A stretch of 64,000 nt of DNA from Phlebotomus papatasi (lineage: Eukaryota; Arthropoda; Insecta; Diptera; Psychodidae), in the NCBI RefSeq assembly GCF_024763615.1, contig NC_077222.1, forward strand, positions 14,136,001-14,200,000, in the 5' to 3' direction. Shown here piece by piece: positions 34,320 through 46,364 of the stretch. The notes below the pieces were generated by a model that ran no database searches, was not told the origin of the DNA, and saw nothing but the letters and a program-made list of their open reading frames with translations. Positions within the stretch are counted from its first letter, which is position 1, and each line of letters begins with the position of its first letter. Both the position numbers and the translations under genes were made by a program.

Positions 34320-36880
34320 CAACGCAATTCATGGTGATTATTAACCATTGAGGAAGAAAGAAACATGTCGGAAGAAAAATAAACCCAACACTAATCTCAA
34401 TTAAAAGAAGTCTGAGTTCTTCATGCAAAATTACTATAATTTGTGCAAATTATCTCAAGCTGTTTATCTTTTCATTTACACACATCTAATACACGCATTA
34501 AATTTAAATAAGACAGGAAAATTGTAACAAGTTTGTGAGAGGGAAAAGAGGGTTCGTGTGTGTTTACTTATGAAAAATATTGAGTAATTAAGAAACCGGA
34601 TTTTTTTTATATTGGATTGAATTAAACATGACTTTCTTTCAGCATCAAGCAACAAGCAAAAAAAAATAATACAACGAATTTACAGTGAAAAGACATTAAA
34701 AGAAAGATAGTAGCAATTTTTATTGGATTTTAGGTGGGTGTTTTCTTTTTCAATTTTCTCTGACCAAATTATTTTGTATGTCACAAGAAATTAAATCAAT
34801 TTTAGCGTGTATCTCTTTTTTTTCTTCTGAGGAATTGCAAAGTTTTTTTTTGTAACACTTCCTGTTCTTCTCTTTAAAGTCTATCTCTCACCTATTTTTC
34901 TTTCTCATTTCTATTGTCAATATTCTTTCATCACCCACATTAACTTCTTGAAGAACATGCAGACAGAAAATTGAGAAAACTTTCATTAATTGTATTCAAA
35001 TTGAGTGTCAATTTATGCTTTAGAAAAAAAAAGAGGAGCAATCTAAAAGGTGAACCAGCAGCTTGAATTTAGCATGAATAATTAACATAGTGTGACACAC
35101 AAATTCAAAACAGATTGAGGTGTTTGTGGTTCATTAAGTAAACCAGCATTGAGAGTTGTACAAAGAGAGATTCAATTTCAATTGAATTTTCTCAAGATTG
35201 CATTTCATCCTTCTGTTTAAATTCATATCCCTCCCTATCTCTTCCCCCCATGAATCAATTGGGAAAATCAAAGAATCATTATCGACATCACCTTGACCAA
35301 ATCCCCCTTTTACTATTTCCACAACATCGTACTTTTATGGAGAGAATATCTCTTACAAATCAACACAAAAGAGCTATAACTGAGAATGACCAATTGTTGA
35401 TTGTATATATTTCTTCTTGTTTTTTCCTCCTCCTGAAAGCCCCAAACAAAATGTTATTTACAAAAGTTCAATTCAAATGCAGGGAGAATTCCCGGAAACA
35501 CCATCAAAGAGAGAGAGAGGGATTTCCAATTGATTCACGTGAGAATTCCCTGACCTAGTGAAATCTCACCCAGTAATCTATATAATCCTAACAAAAAAAA
35601 ACCATCAAACCCAACAAAAAAAAAACCGAAAGTACCGAAAATTAATGTATTTTATTACAGAGAATTCACTGAATCTTTTGCAGAATTTAATAGAATTATA
35701 TTTCGTGAGTTTGGCTTTAAGAATTTCAATTGCAAAAGAAACAATTACCAACGTTTAACAGAGAAAAAAAAACACTCAAAGAATTCATCATGTTTATTGC
35801 ATGATTATTTGAAAGGGAAAGACGTAAGAATATTTGATCAAAGAAAAAAAAACGTCAGTACAAGAACAATTGCTATCTAATTGATTGAATTCGATTGATT
35901 TGGATTTTGCACAGTTTCACTGAATTAATTACCATTTCTCGCTGCTTTAGCAAAGGACAGAAGTTAATTTCAATTGATCACTTTCAATTGAGCGGAAAAT
36001 CAAAATTAGAAAGTAACTTTTGAGAGATTGCAACAAAGTCTACTGAATTACGGTTACATTCACAATTAACGTTTATTTTAAGGAGGAACCGGGACTACAT
36101 TAAACAAGGGGTTGTCTTCTTCATCCTAAGGAATACTGAGTCAACCCCTATTTAATCAAAATAGATACAAATACATCAAAAAGCACCTTTCGGTTCGATT
36201 CTCACACCGAAAGATAATCAAAAAATCAAGCCAAACTACTTAATAAATTTCTACACCAACGAAATGAGCTCCAATGAAACTTAGTAAGGAGATCACAGAA
36301 GCATCTTCATAAAAAAAAAATGCGGTATTCCTTGACAGTCCAATGAACTGGTTAGTTCTTTCTTACAAGAAAAAATCGAAAACAAACAAGACTGGGCAGC
36401 TTTATTTAGGAGTAATTTGACATAAATTAGACACAATAAACTTTATTTCTTATCTAACTTATCTCAAACTTAGAGCTGGTAAAGCTATCCAGCTTTACGG
36501 AATGATCAAACTTATGAGTTGGATGCTATAGCCCAAAATCAGTTTAAAATCAGGGGCAGTAAAACACGAGAATGACTTTTGGCTCTATTTTCCTTAAATA
36601 GGGTGAAAGGAACGTCTATTGACACTTTAAGAACTCGTGTCAGCACCTATTGACACCCTACTCTGTACCATTTGGGATACGAAATTTGAATATCTCTGTT
36701 TATAGTAAAAGGTATATTACAGAAAAAACGTTATATTACTTATATTTTACTAGATAAATTAAAAATTTTTCAACATTTTGACAAAAGTGTCAATAGGGGT
36801 TCCGTGTCGAACAGACGTTCCTCCGACCCTAAATCATTTGTTTTGTTCCCCAGATATTCAATTTGTTATCCCGAAAATTA
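34320..36880. other. AT-rich non-coding region
   Basis: No exon was recognised. Reading frames at 35250-35760 are A-rich without protein-like pattern. A diffuse minisatellite of GGGATTTTGGCTTTC type lies just beyond, at about 36980-37045. Confidence 0.35.
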
Positions 36881-36979
36881 GCATGCTGTACATCATCATC
36901 ATCATAATTTTCAACCGCTTATCCCTATAAGGGTAGCGGACCCATGGGTGCAATCGTGGGAGTATCTATGATACCTTTA

Positions 36980-37045
36980 AGAATTCGGGATTTTGGTTTT
37001 CTGGATTTTGGCGTTCGGGATTTTGGCTTTCGGGATTTTGGCTTA
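36980..37045. repeat. Minisatellite GGGATTTTGG(C/T)TTTC
   Basis: Four to five units of about 15 nt (TCGGGATTTTGGCTT) in tandem. Related degenerate sequence, inverted, occurs at 49790-49855. Confidence 0.6.
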
Positions 37046-37309
37046 GGGATTTCGACCGGGACCCCAAAGTAACAGCCCACGTATGTCGCTCCTCCGCCAC
37101 TTCAAGAAGGTGTTCAGGTTCGATCCCTGGGCGTTCCAAGACTAGGATCCTGAATTTGATTCAGCCACCTTGTCCTAGGTTTGCCCCGAGGTCTAGGTCA
37201 CCTTTACATGCTTTACTAATATTGATATATTTCTTTAAACGTCCAACTCAAAGTACCACGCTAATAAGTTCAAGAATTTCACAAAGATTTTCCCTATGTG
37301 TATAATTCG

Positions 37310-37570
37310 TTTTTAAGTTTACCAGTCCAGAATCGATTTGATCCGATTTATAAATCACTCAAAATATTGTCCAATGTAGCTCAAGAATGACTAAGTTGAT
37401 TTTACGATAAAAACAAGATATCTGTTCTATTCGTTCATAACCGGTTTCTTACCGCTTCATAATTACTTAAAACAAATTTAGACTTGTCAGATATTCCAAG
37501 ACCTTTCCAACGAACGCAAGTATGAACCTCATTAAGTTGAAAAATATGCTTTATAAAGCCTTTTAAACAT
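37310..37570 (-). repeat. Dispersed ACCGGTT repeat family, copy 3
   Basis: Inverse orientation relative to 7050-7400. It contains AACCGGTTTCTTACCG and ATTCCAAGACCTTTCCAACG. Confidence 0.55.
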
Positions 37571-37964
37571 TTGAGATAAAAAAAACGCTATTAGGGAAAG
37601 ATCCCATTCGAACGAACGGACGGTCAGAATTACGTAGGTAATGTTGAGAAAATTGGTTTCGAGAGGGGGTTGAAGTTAGAATCTATCTGCCTTCTCGGTA
37701 GAGTTTGAGATGTAGTAAGTCCTTTTAATTCCTAAGAATATTTTTGATAAGGTACTCTTCTTCTAAATTTGTCTTTTACGTTTTATGGTCTCTGTCTTTA
37801 CACATTGTAAATTTCTTTTGTGAAAATAGAGCATTTTGACGATATTTATTTGAAGAGATTTACTTCAAAATGCTCCACTTTGGCAACCAACTCTCATAAT
37901 AGAAGTAGAAGTATGTAGACATTTTGAATAGTCTTAAAATCCAAATAAACTCAGATCGATCCTC

Positions 37965-38215
37965 CACTGAGAAAAAACGGGGGTGCGATTAACTTTTTTT
38001 CCTCATAAATTTAACACTTTTTAGGTGTAAAAATATATCAACATTTTTTAATGTTAATTTTACACCCCTTTTAAGGGTAACTTTAACCCCTAATAAATAC
38101 ACCTAAAAAGCATAATATTTACACCGATTTCGGATCAATACTGCAGGGTAAAATTAACATTTCCGGAATGTTATTTTAACTTTTTCGGGTGTCGAGAATA
38201 TTTAGCCTGAAAATT
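37965..38215. mobile_element. Repeat with CACTGAGA-type end, copy 1
   Basis: It begins CACTGAGAAAAAACGGGGGT, continues with AATTTTACACCCCTTTTAAG and CACCTAAAAAGCATAATATT, and ends near GTTATTTTAACTTTTTCGGG. The second copy at 43463-43720 is closely similar over about 245 bp. Internal inverted blocks (CTTTTTAGGTGTAAA with TACACCTAAAAAG) support a MITE. Confidence 0.72.
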
Positions 38216-38260
38216 TTCCAGTAAAGATTTATCCTAAACTGTCATATTTCGAGGGCTTAC

Positions 38261-38460
38261 ACGGTCTTCAGACTAGATAGTCTAACCCAGTTCCCGAAGG
38301 TCTCTCAATCCTAAATAGCAATCAATTTTGTCGTTTTTTTTTAGAATCTAGGATCTTTTGTCTTTAATATCCAGCTCTAAGCAAAAATTTTCCAAGAAAT
38401 CTTAATTAATAAGAATTTAGTGAAGTTAGACCATTCGGCTACACCTTATATGGGCTTCAG
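38261..38460. repeat. Dispersed repeat ending CGGTCTTCAGACTAGA, copy 3 (inverse)
   Basis: It begins ACGGTCTTCAGACTAGATAG, contains AAATAGCAATCAATTTTGTC and ends near GGCTACACCTTATATGGGCTTCAG. With the opposed copy at 39063-39190 it could bound a composite unit of about 930 bp. Confidence 0.6.
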
Positions 38461-39062
38461 GCTAGAGACTTCAATAGTTGAGATTTAGTGCTTAAGTCAT
38501 AGGTTAAGAGGATCGTCTTTGACAACGGCTAAGCCCAAAAATTTTGATACTTAGCTAAGTTCTCAGTGAAACGAAGGTTAATTGCTGTATTAGTGGCTTA
38601 ACGATGATAACACACCCTTGCAATGACACAGTAAAATATAAAATCAGCCATATTCAGGTACGTTTTATACTATTTTGAACGAAAAACATAGATACCAAAA
38701 ACGTACAAAATGAAAATTTTTCACTACTCGAGAGAGAAAAAAATGTTGTGTATAAACGTTTGAAAAAGTACTTTGTTTATGTTTTCGGAAAAAAACCGTT
38801 TTGACAGCCCGTAAGACTTCAGTCCTGTTCTTATAATCTAAGCACTAAGTCTCAATTTAAGTCTGAAAAGGTTCCTGCTTTATCTTCAGTCACCAATAGA
38901 GCCATCTTAGTGAGGAACTGGCATTAGCTTCAGGTCTGAAGCCGTCCTTACAACTAAAGCTCGTATTAGAATCATTGATTAGAGAACATTTACGTTAATT
39001 AATTTTTTACGTAATTTAATTAATTACGTTAATAAATTAATTAAAGAATTTTTGGATAACTT

Positions 39063-39285
39063 GGACTTAATATTGGATTATTAAGGGAAAATGATCAATT
39101 ACATCCCGAAAAACCAATAAAATTAATTGCTAAGGATTTTGAAACCTTCGGGAACTGGATTAATCCTCTGGTCTGAAGACCGCTTAATAGTCCATTCCTA
39201 AGGTAAAGTTTTCAAACATTTTAGATTGATATGAAATTGGAGAAGTTAAGCCTTATGGGTCAGCCTTAGATCTGAAGCCCGTACT
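39063..39285. repeat. Dispersed repeat ending CTGGTCTGAAGACCG, copy 4
   Basis: It contains CCAATAAAATTAATTGCTAAG, GAACTGGATTAATCCTCTGG and TCTGAAGACCGCTTAAT, followed by a second end-like block, GTCAGCCTTAGATCTGAAGC. Same orientation as copy 1. Confidence 0.6.
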
Positions 39286-39289
39286 CAGT

Positions 39290-41230
39290 GAGATCTAAAT
39301 GGAGAGGGGAGGTAATGCGATACATAGCCACTTCTCGTCAATTCCTAATATTCACCTCCAAAAACGCTAAATGCCTGATAAGTCCCGGTACTCTTAAATG
39401 ACTGATAGAAGATTGGGTAACCAACTCCAGTGGGAAGTCACGAACCTAAGGCTAAAGAACAAGAGATCTGGTCCTTCTAGAGAGGTTTTGGGCGAGGGTC
39501 TAACAAACCCTACTTGTAAAAGCAAGATTGTTGACAACTCGCAAGGAACCTTGGATAGAACGGAATTTAAGGCAACTAGCTGGCAGGACACGTCCACCGA
39601 ATACCAAAAAACTACTAACCAGTGAGCCTAATTGTAAGAAACAAGGATGAGAAGACGTCCCAAACAACTATGAAAAGAAGTAGTGGACAGGACATAATCC
39701 TTAAATATTTGGATTTTGATACTTGAAAAATATTTTCAAGTATCAAACTGAGTCTATTTGGGCTCTTATACTATGTATGCAACAGCGATTTTGTGTCCGG
39801 GATCTCATACTATTTTTTATTGCTTCATCAATCTGAGACATTTTCTACAAACATTGTAAAATCATTACGTAGTCTAGATGAAAAAGTAAATACATTGTCC
39901 ATCTCTTCAAATTCCTTACAACTCCTAAATGCCTCTCAAGTACCCAAATAAAGCATAAACGCCAAGTTAAACTTCAAGTAAATTAAAATGTATGGAGCAG
40001 AGAGAAATGTAATTGAATGTCTCAATGTTGTGAATTATGCAAACGATGCCACACACATACATAAGTTCAATGGGGTCAATCACGATCTAATACTTATTGG
40101 ACATACCGAAAGGGATTATCATCGCTAGACATTCTCTCCATTTTTTTCTCCTCCCAATCACTCATCAAACCAATTCCAATCCCAACTTCAATTACTATCA
40201 CAAATTTGTCAAATTGAGTCATTAATTTTCCCTCCTTCACCAACAATTATTCTACCTTCACATTTGATAATAAATTGTAAAATACCAGAGAAGGGGAAAG
40301 GGAAGAAAAATCCTACAAGAATATTATTTGACCAAGATTGTATTCTTGTCTTATCTCTTTTATATCAATGTGAAACATTTTGCCTGGTAATTTGTGACCT
40401 TTCCTTGTCTCACTCTCTGTGTAACCCCATTGTCTTTGTTAACAAACTTCCCAAGAATATCATTTAAAATTTTGCTCTACCTTGTTCTCACTATATATGC
40501 TGCCTGATCTCTCTCAATTGAATAAAAAGCGAGAGGCTTGGTGTTCTTTTTTTTTTTTTGTTTTGTTCTCCCTATACACAAGTCATTTGGGGCAATTTAC
40601 AGATGAAATATTTGCAAATTAATCATATCAGTGAGTGACACAAATTAAGGAATGTTGTTAAATTGCAACAAATATGTCAATTGTCCGATAGGGAGACACA
40701 CAGCACAATTTCAACTTCATTTTAGTAACGTACGTTCTTGCTCTTCTATATGTGAGATTCTTAAAAATTCCACATTTTGTGATAGTAATGAAATATTGAA
40801 ATCATTTGATTGGGCTCAAAAATTCCCAAAGTGTTTCTTGTAACTCTATAAAGTTTCTTTTTTTTATTGTAAATTTAAAAAAATTATCTCCAAGTAAGCT
40901 ACAAATTAGACCCATTCGAAATTTGAATTGCTTTTTAAGGTTATGTTCAACTTAACCTCATAATTATAAGCATATTTTTTTAACAAATAGAATTAGATGC
41001 ATTATTATAGCTTCTGCGGTATGGATTAAAACGAGGTTTGTACATATTGTAGCTCAACTTTATGCCTTTTAATAAATTTAGAAAACTTAACCTACCTATT
41101 CGATATATAACCTGCCTAAATAGTACTAAAAAGTACTTTCCCCTAATATTCCAGTCACAAGCTGTATTATAGGAATATTAACTTTGTTGAGTACCATTTA
41201 CAAGATATTCTCCTCTATTCTGCTTAATCG
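39290..41230. other. Non-coding region
   Basis: No gene was recognised. A less AT-rich patch at 39395-39625 is open in both strands for about 70 codons but resembles no known protein. A long poly-T lies at 40548-40560. Confidence 0.35.
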
Positions 41231-41233
41231 AAT

Positions 41234-41680
41234 AGACACATTCGGTTAGATCAGTTGGTAGAGTATTGTCTCTATGACTGTGAGGTCTCGGGTTCGAATC
41301 TCGGCAGCCGCAGATTTTTCAGCAGCCGTATCGAATTAGTCCAATGAATGGATAAAAAAGTAATGCCTAATGCATTGACAATGAACCGCCTAAATAACAG
41401 AGGCCTGTACAGAAACGTTCGGCATAGAGAGATCTGTCGGTACAAATACACATTCACTGCAACTGATCCAACCAAGGTTGGTCTGTCGCAATATAGAAAC
41501 GGCACTGTGTGTGTACTTCAGGCATGATGCAGAAGCCGAGACATGGAGCTAGAGGACCGTCTTGGGAGTTAAGATAAAATGGAGTAATGGGCAGTGCATA
41601 ATGGACCCAAATAAGTGGCCTGGATGCAGCGGAACCGATAAAAAGGTTTTAGCCGACCCATAGACAAATCTTAGTCTTAG
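41234..41680 (+). mobile_element. tRNA-derived SINE, family 1, copy A
   Basis: The head has a Pol III A-box (GATCAGTTGGTAGAGT) and B-box (GGTTCGAATCT). The body carries TGAACCGCCTAAATAACAGAGG and GTGGCCTGGATGCAGCGGAA, and the tail ends ATCTTAGTCTTAG. The same order is present at 57147-57606. The copy abuts a decayed LINE reverse transcriptase on its 3' side. No clear target duplication is visible here. Confidence 0.82.
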
Positions 41681-41689
41681 CATGAGGGG

Positions 41690-42525
41690 GGTCGTTCTCA
41701 ATACGTCCACCTAGCCTATGCAGACGATATTGACATCATGACAATCCCAGAGCTATACAGGAGGCCCTCACTTAGATTGAATATGCGGTACGAAGTCTGG
41801 GACTTTAGATAAACGAACTTAGTAACAACTCCGGCGTCATCTATGGAGAACAGCGGTCAAACAAGGTTCCTAATGGGGGACTACAACTTTGATGTTGTTA
41901 ACTCATTCGTCTGCCTTGGGTCAACAATCACAGCCGACCACAACATAAGCATAATCTGGCAGTCCTCACATATTCGTCTAAGACGTGGGTCGTCAGCAAA
42001 AAGAATTGCGAACTATTAGCCGCTTTTGAGAGGAGGATTCTATGACGGATTTTTGGCCTCGTATGTGAGGAGAGATGATTCCAGAGCCTATACAACCATG
42101 AGGTGTATGAGCGCTACCGAGAGGTACGGTAAGATGGGGTAATTTGTAACATGGCTAATTTGGAACTTTGAAATTTCCTAACAGTTTTACATGGCAAAAG
42201 GAAGAAAAACATCAAAGAAGTAATCTCGAATGTAAAGTCTATCTGAAACACTTAGAAAAATTTCAAAATTCCAAAATAGACATGATTCCGAATGAACCCA
42301 TCTCACTCTAACTTTCGTCAAACAAATACACCTCAATAGTCTCCGGTTCCGGTGGGCTGGTCTTCTGGTCCGCAATGATGAGGATGACCCAGCCTAGAAA
42401 GTCTTCAGGAGCGAACTCTAAGCTTCAAGGAAACGAGGCCGACCCAGCCTCCTATGGACCGACGGCGTGGACCAGGACGCCAGCTCATTAGGGGTGCGGA
42501 ATTGGAGAACAGTGGCGCGTAAAGC
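41690..42525 (+). pseudogene. Decayed LINE reverse transcriptase (non-LTR retrotransposon remnant)
   Basis: The reverse-transcriptase catalytic motif AYADDIDI is encoded at 41714-41737. It is followed by the downstream block SFVCLGSTIT at about 41900-41930, a C-terminal segment with LRFRWAGLLVRNDEDDPA near 42340-42395, and RKRGRPSLLWTDGVDQD near 42428-42478. These are typical of the C-terminal half of non-LTR retrotransposon ORF2. The frame shifts several times, stop codons interrupt it and the 5' part is absent. A small inverted-repeat insertion at about 42131-42309 splits the thumb region. Dead copy. The clade cannot be assigned safely. Confidence 0.8.
42131..42309. mobile_element. Small MITE-like insertion inside the LINE remnant
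   Basis: The left edge is GGTAAGATGGGGTAATTTGT and the right edge is the approximate complement (CCCATCTCACTC). It interrupts otherwise LINE-like coding sequence between the ERYREV-like and RWAG-like blocks. Terminal repeats are diverged. Confidence 0.45.
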
Positions 42526-42741
42526 TGTCTACACACTTAACAAATTGACTTCAATAATAAAACTTTAATATTACAACATATTAAAATACCGTTCTAGTCA
42601 GAGATTCAGTTCCTTTCAAACATCGAGAAACTCTTGGAATTAGCATGTTTATGAACAGGTAGACATCTCAGAGCATTATCATAGATAGGACCAGAGATTC
42701 TGCTCTATATCCTGCTCAATTCTTCCCAGAATCCCGTCTTT

Positions 42742-43210
42742 GTCAGGACTTCTCCCCTACTTCCTCCAGAAAATCTCAGATCTTCTGGTATTTTGTTGTA
42801 TCTTTTGTCAAGAACACCCGAAATACCCAAGTTGGTCAGAGGATTTCTCCTGGTTTCTCCAGGAAATCACAGATCTTCTGGGATTCTTTCTGTATTTCGT
42901 CAAGAACACCCGAAATACCCAAGTTGGTCAGAGGATTTCTCCTGCTTCCTCCAGGAAATCACAGATCTTCTGGGATTCTTTTCTGTATTTTGTCAAGAAC
43001 ACCCGAAATACCCAAGTTGGTCAGAGGATTTCTCCTGGTTCTCCAGGAAATCACAGATCTTCTGGGATTCTTTTCTGTATTTTGTCAAGAACACCCGAAA
43101 TACCCAAGTTGGTCAGACGGTTTCTCCCGTTTCCTCCAGGAAATCACAGGTCTTCTGAGATTTTCTGTGACTTTCTTCTGGAGGAACCAGAAGAAATCCT
43201 CTGACCAACA
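42742..43210. repeat. Minisatellite, unit about 92 bp, nearly five copies
   Basis: The block AAGAACACCCGAAATACCCA followed by GTTGGTCAGAGGATTTCTCC recurs with starts at 42811, 42903, 42996 and 43088, so the unit is 92-93 bp. Overlapping reading frames of 100-150 codons exist in all three forward frames. The period is not a constant multiple of three and the frames rotate between copies, so they are not evidence of a protein. Confidence 0.9.
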
Positions 43211-43462
43211 TGGATATTTTGGATGTTGTTGACAAAATACAAAATCCTGACTTGGATTTTGATCTTGGATGTGTTTTCATTCATAAACAAGGAAATCCCA
43301 GCGGTTCTGTGTTGTTCTGAACGAAGATGATTCCTGATCATTAAAAAATATTGAGGGAAATATCAAATTAATTTGATAATTAGAATTTCTTTGAAATTTT
43401 ATTTCAATGTGACTTTGAACATTTTTATTGACATCATTTGGCCTAGTGTGTAGCCATTCTGA

Positions 43463-43720
43463 GAAAAAACTGAGAAAAAATAGGGTGCGATTAACATTTT
43501 TTCCTCATAATTTTAATACTTTTTAGGCGTAAAAATACATCAATATTTTTTAATCTTAATTTTACACCTTTTTAAGGGTAAAATTAACATGAAAAAGGGT
43601 AATTTTAACCCTTAATACACCTAAAAAGCATAATATTTACACCGATTTCGGAACAATACTGCAGGGTAAAATTAACATTTCCGGAATGTTATTTTAACTT
43701 TTTCGGATTTCTCTCAGTGT
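43463..43720. mobile_element. Repeat with CACTGAGA-type end, copy 2
   Basis: Close copy of 37965-38215, with an additional short internal block (ACATGAAAAAGGGTAATTTT). The left edge has CTGAGAAAAAA and the right edge CTCTCAGTG, which are complementary and give terminal inverted repeats. Confidence 0.75.
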
Positions 43721-44765
43721 ATGAATATGCAACATCCTTTTGACAAAATTTTAACAAGATCCATTTGTCCGCTTAGAAAGATTTTTTTCAGAGTATCTAA
43801 ACAGACCGTTCGTAAATTTGTCTGAAAATCGAGATGCTTTGAGCAAAAACATACATTTTGTATATGCATTTCCCTAATAAAATAGCCCACTCTTGCTCTG
43901 AGCGATACAATTCTTTCATATCGTCGAAAATAAATCTCCATGTACATTTTGAAATTAGTCCAAATTGACAATCTCAACTGTGTTAAACTGATTTAGACTT
44001 ATCTTTAATGCTTTTCTGCCTAGAGACACAACAGAGAACAGCATGAATGAATGGAGGTTAATTCCATTTAACAAAACGTGCGAAGGACACTTGTAATGTT
44101 GATCCCATACGCACATTGAGGTACGAGAGACACAAGAAAATTCCTTGACAAAAGATTAAATATACATGAAAAAACAGAATATCTTGAAGAATTGCAATAT
44201 TGCTAGAGCAATAAATCAAGAATGCAGTAAATAAATTGCCAATATTAACTCTACAACATTCCCCAAAACCATCCCATTGAGATTTCTTTTATCTTTTAAT
44301 ATTATTATTATTATTGGTGTTACCTCAGTGCCTTATATTTTTCTTTTTGCACGACTAATTCGTTTTTTTTTGTATACTTTGGTATTTTTGCAACGGGGTG
44401 TGTTATAAGATATTTGAAATCTCCACAAGATTTCACTGTCACGATTTTTGCTCTAGAAATTGTGCAATTTTCCTTCTTCTCTTCACAAAATCATCAACAT
44501 TGGATTCTCTCTGACTTCCATTCTCTTCCACATCAAATTGCAACACATAAACGTGATTCTTGTTGAAAATTTTCAATCTATTTCATGACTTACTCTAGGC
44601 TAGAGCATACCTAGAGCAATTTCACTCTAAGCAACTGCTCTAGGCGGTTCGTGTCTTTGCTACACTTGAAATTTTTGGCATTTTTCTTTTAAGAGATTTT
44701 TTTTCAGGGAAAAATTCATTTAAAATAAAACACACAAGAAATAAAAATAAATAAATTGCACTTAC

Positions 44766-45321
44766 CTGTTAGATTGTCCAACATGAATGTAAGTAGCTTT
44801 TGTGTTCCATTTGGTTCATTGTAAATGGACAGAATATCTTTTCCCAGTGGGTTTCCATGCAACCCCAAAACATGTAAATGAAACAATTTTCCAATTTCAT
44901 ACGGTAAAACACGCAAAAAGTTGTGATTCAATAAAAGTTCCCTGAAAAAACAACAAAGGTTCCACCTTAAGAAAATTAAATCAGTTCAGAAGACACGAAA
45001 AAAAAGTCAAACACACCTCAATTGAATGAGATCCCCAAGTTCAGCTGGCAAACTTCTCAATTTATTGCTGGACAGATCGAGGGTCTTGAGATTGGCCAAT
45101 TGTCCAATGTCGGATGGCAAGCGGAGGAGATTGTTGTCATTGAGATAGAGGGCTGTTAGATGTTCAAATTGCCACAGTGACGGACTCAAGTTCCGCACAT
45201 TGCCTGTTATCTCGACCGCCTGCCAATTTGTCTTTCGACCTGCTGCAATATCTTCAGGTGATAGAAATACAGTCTGCCTCCTTGGGTTATTGTTTTCATA
45301 TTTATCTTTGTTTCGTGACAT
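44766..45321 (-). CDS. twin: CCR4 deadenylase N-terminus (CNOT6/twin), two exons, partial
   Basis: Exon A at 45321-45017 starts at an ATG and encodes MSRNKDKYENNNPRR, then LRRs such as LTALYLNDNNLLRLPSDIGQ and LKTLDLSSNKLRSLPAELGD. Exon B at 44941-44766 continues RELLLNHNFLRVLPYEIGKL to EPNGTQKLLTFMLDNL. The intron at 45016-44942 (75 nt) has a GTGTGT donor and TTTTTTCAG acceptor, and the splice restores an Arg codon. Exon B ends at a perfect GTAAGT donor. These 160 residues match the leucine-rich region of CCR4/CNOT6, which binds CAF1 and links the exonuclease to the CCR4-NOT complex that shortens mRNA poly(A) tails in the cytoplasm. A further acceptor (TGAAACAG at about 45340) just before the ATG suggests an upstream untranslated exon. 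The catalytic EEP-nuclease exons were not seen to the left, so this copy is partial here: either a very long intron follows, or the locus is rearranged. Confidence 0.92.
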
Positions 45322-45704
45322 TTTGTAGATGTTGCCTGTTTCAAAAAAAAAAAAAAGTTGGAAAGCCTTATTAAAACAAAAATTAAACCGACATTTTGCC
45401 TTAATAAATTATTTCCAGAATTAAAAAAAAAATTAATAGGGCTAAAAGTTAGAATTTTCTATTTGTAGAAGATACCCAATGTCACACCTCCAACTTTATG
45501 TTTAAAAAAAAAAAGAAGTGTTGTAATTAAAAAATCAATTATCTAATGGGCTTCTCATGTATAGCATTTTCTACTCATTTTAAATAAATGAGATGGAAAG
45601 ATGTTATCGCGATATTCGTATTAGTTTTCTGTATAATTTTGCAAACAAGGAGGCTATGCATAGAAACTTGCTGATTTATTTACGCTTATTAATTAATTAA
45701 TCAA

Positions 45705-46005
45705 TCAGAAAACCCATGCACAATAGAAAATGACATCCCGAAACCCTGTTAAGTTAATCAGTGGATTTCATCTACCCACCGCCCGAGGGCAGAACTAGCG
45801 CTGAGGTCTGGTTAATCTCTAAAACATATCGAAAAATGATTTAAAAAAAAAAATCGCACAACGCGTTTTCGAGCAATACCCAAAAACAATAATTCAGAAA
45901 ACCCATGCACAATAATGATGGAAAATGACATCCCGAAACACTGTTAATAAGTTAATCAGTGGGTTTCATCTATCCACCGCCCGAGGGCAGCACTAACCCT
46001 GAGAA
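45705..46005. repeat. Direct duplication, two copies about 190 bp apart
   Basis: CAGAAAACCCATGCACAATA, AAATGACATCCCGAAAC and CCACCGCCCGAGGGCAG occur at about 45707-45800 and again at about 45896-45993. The copies differ at several sites. Confidence 0.7.
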
Positions 46006-46156
46006 AAACTTGAGAGGTTTCTGAATTTAAAGAAATTGGAGTATTTGGCGTTCAGAGATTAATTTTGAAGTTTAGTTTAGATATTTTTTTACTATGGGAT
46101 AAAAAAAAGCCAAAAAAAGGGGTGGCAAAGAGCCCGAAGTGCTCGACCTCGTGACT

Positions 46157-46339
46157 TAAGGGAAACTGGGGCACCACCAAACACAATTTTTTATTTCTAA
46201 ACTACTTGGACTATCTCGACCATTTCTTCAATTGACAAGCATCCCCATAGTGACTATAAATTCCTATATAGGCCTTGTCCTCAGAAGTCGAATATCTGAT
46301 TAAAAAACGCAGTGTTTGGTGGTGCCCCAGTTTCCCCTA
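46157..46339. mobile_element. MITE with TAGGGG ends, copy C
   Basis: The left end is TAAGGGAAACTGGGGCACCA; the right end is the complement of TAGGGGAAACTGGGGCACCA. The arms pair for about 29 bp. The interior is AT-rich and non-coding. Confidence 0.78.
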
Positions 46340-46364
46340 GATGCTATCCATCAAAAGTACTTTC

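Noticed and set aside
42740..43204. 154-residue protein with repeats
   Set aside because: The repeat period is 92-93 bp, so the frame rotates between copies.
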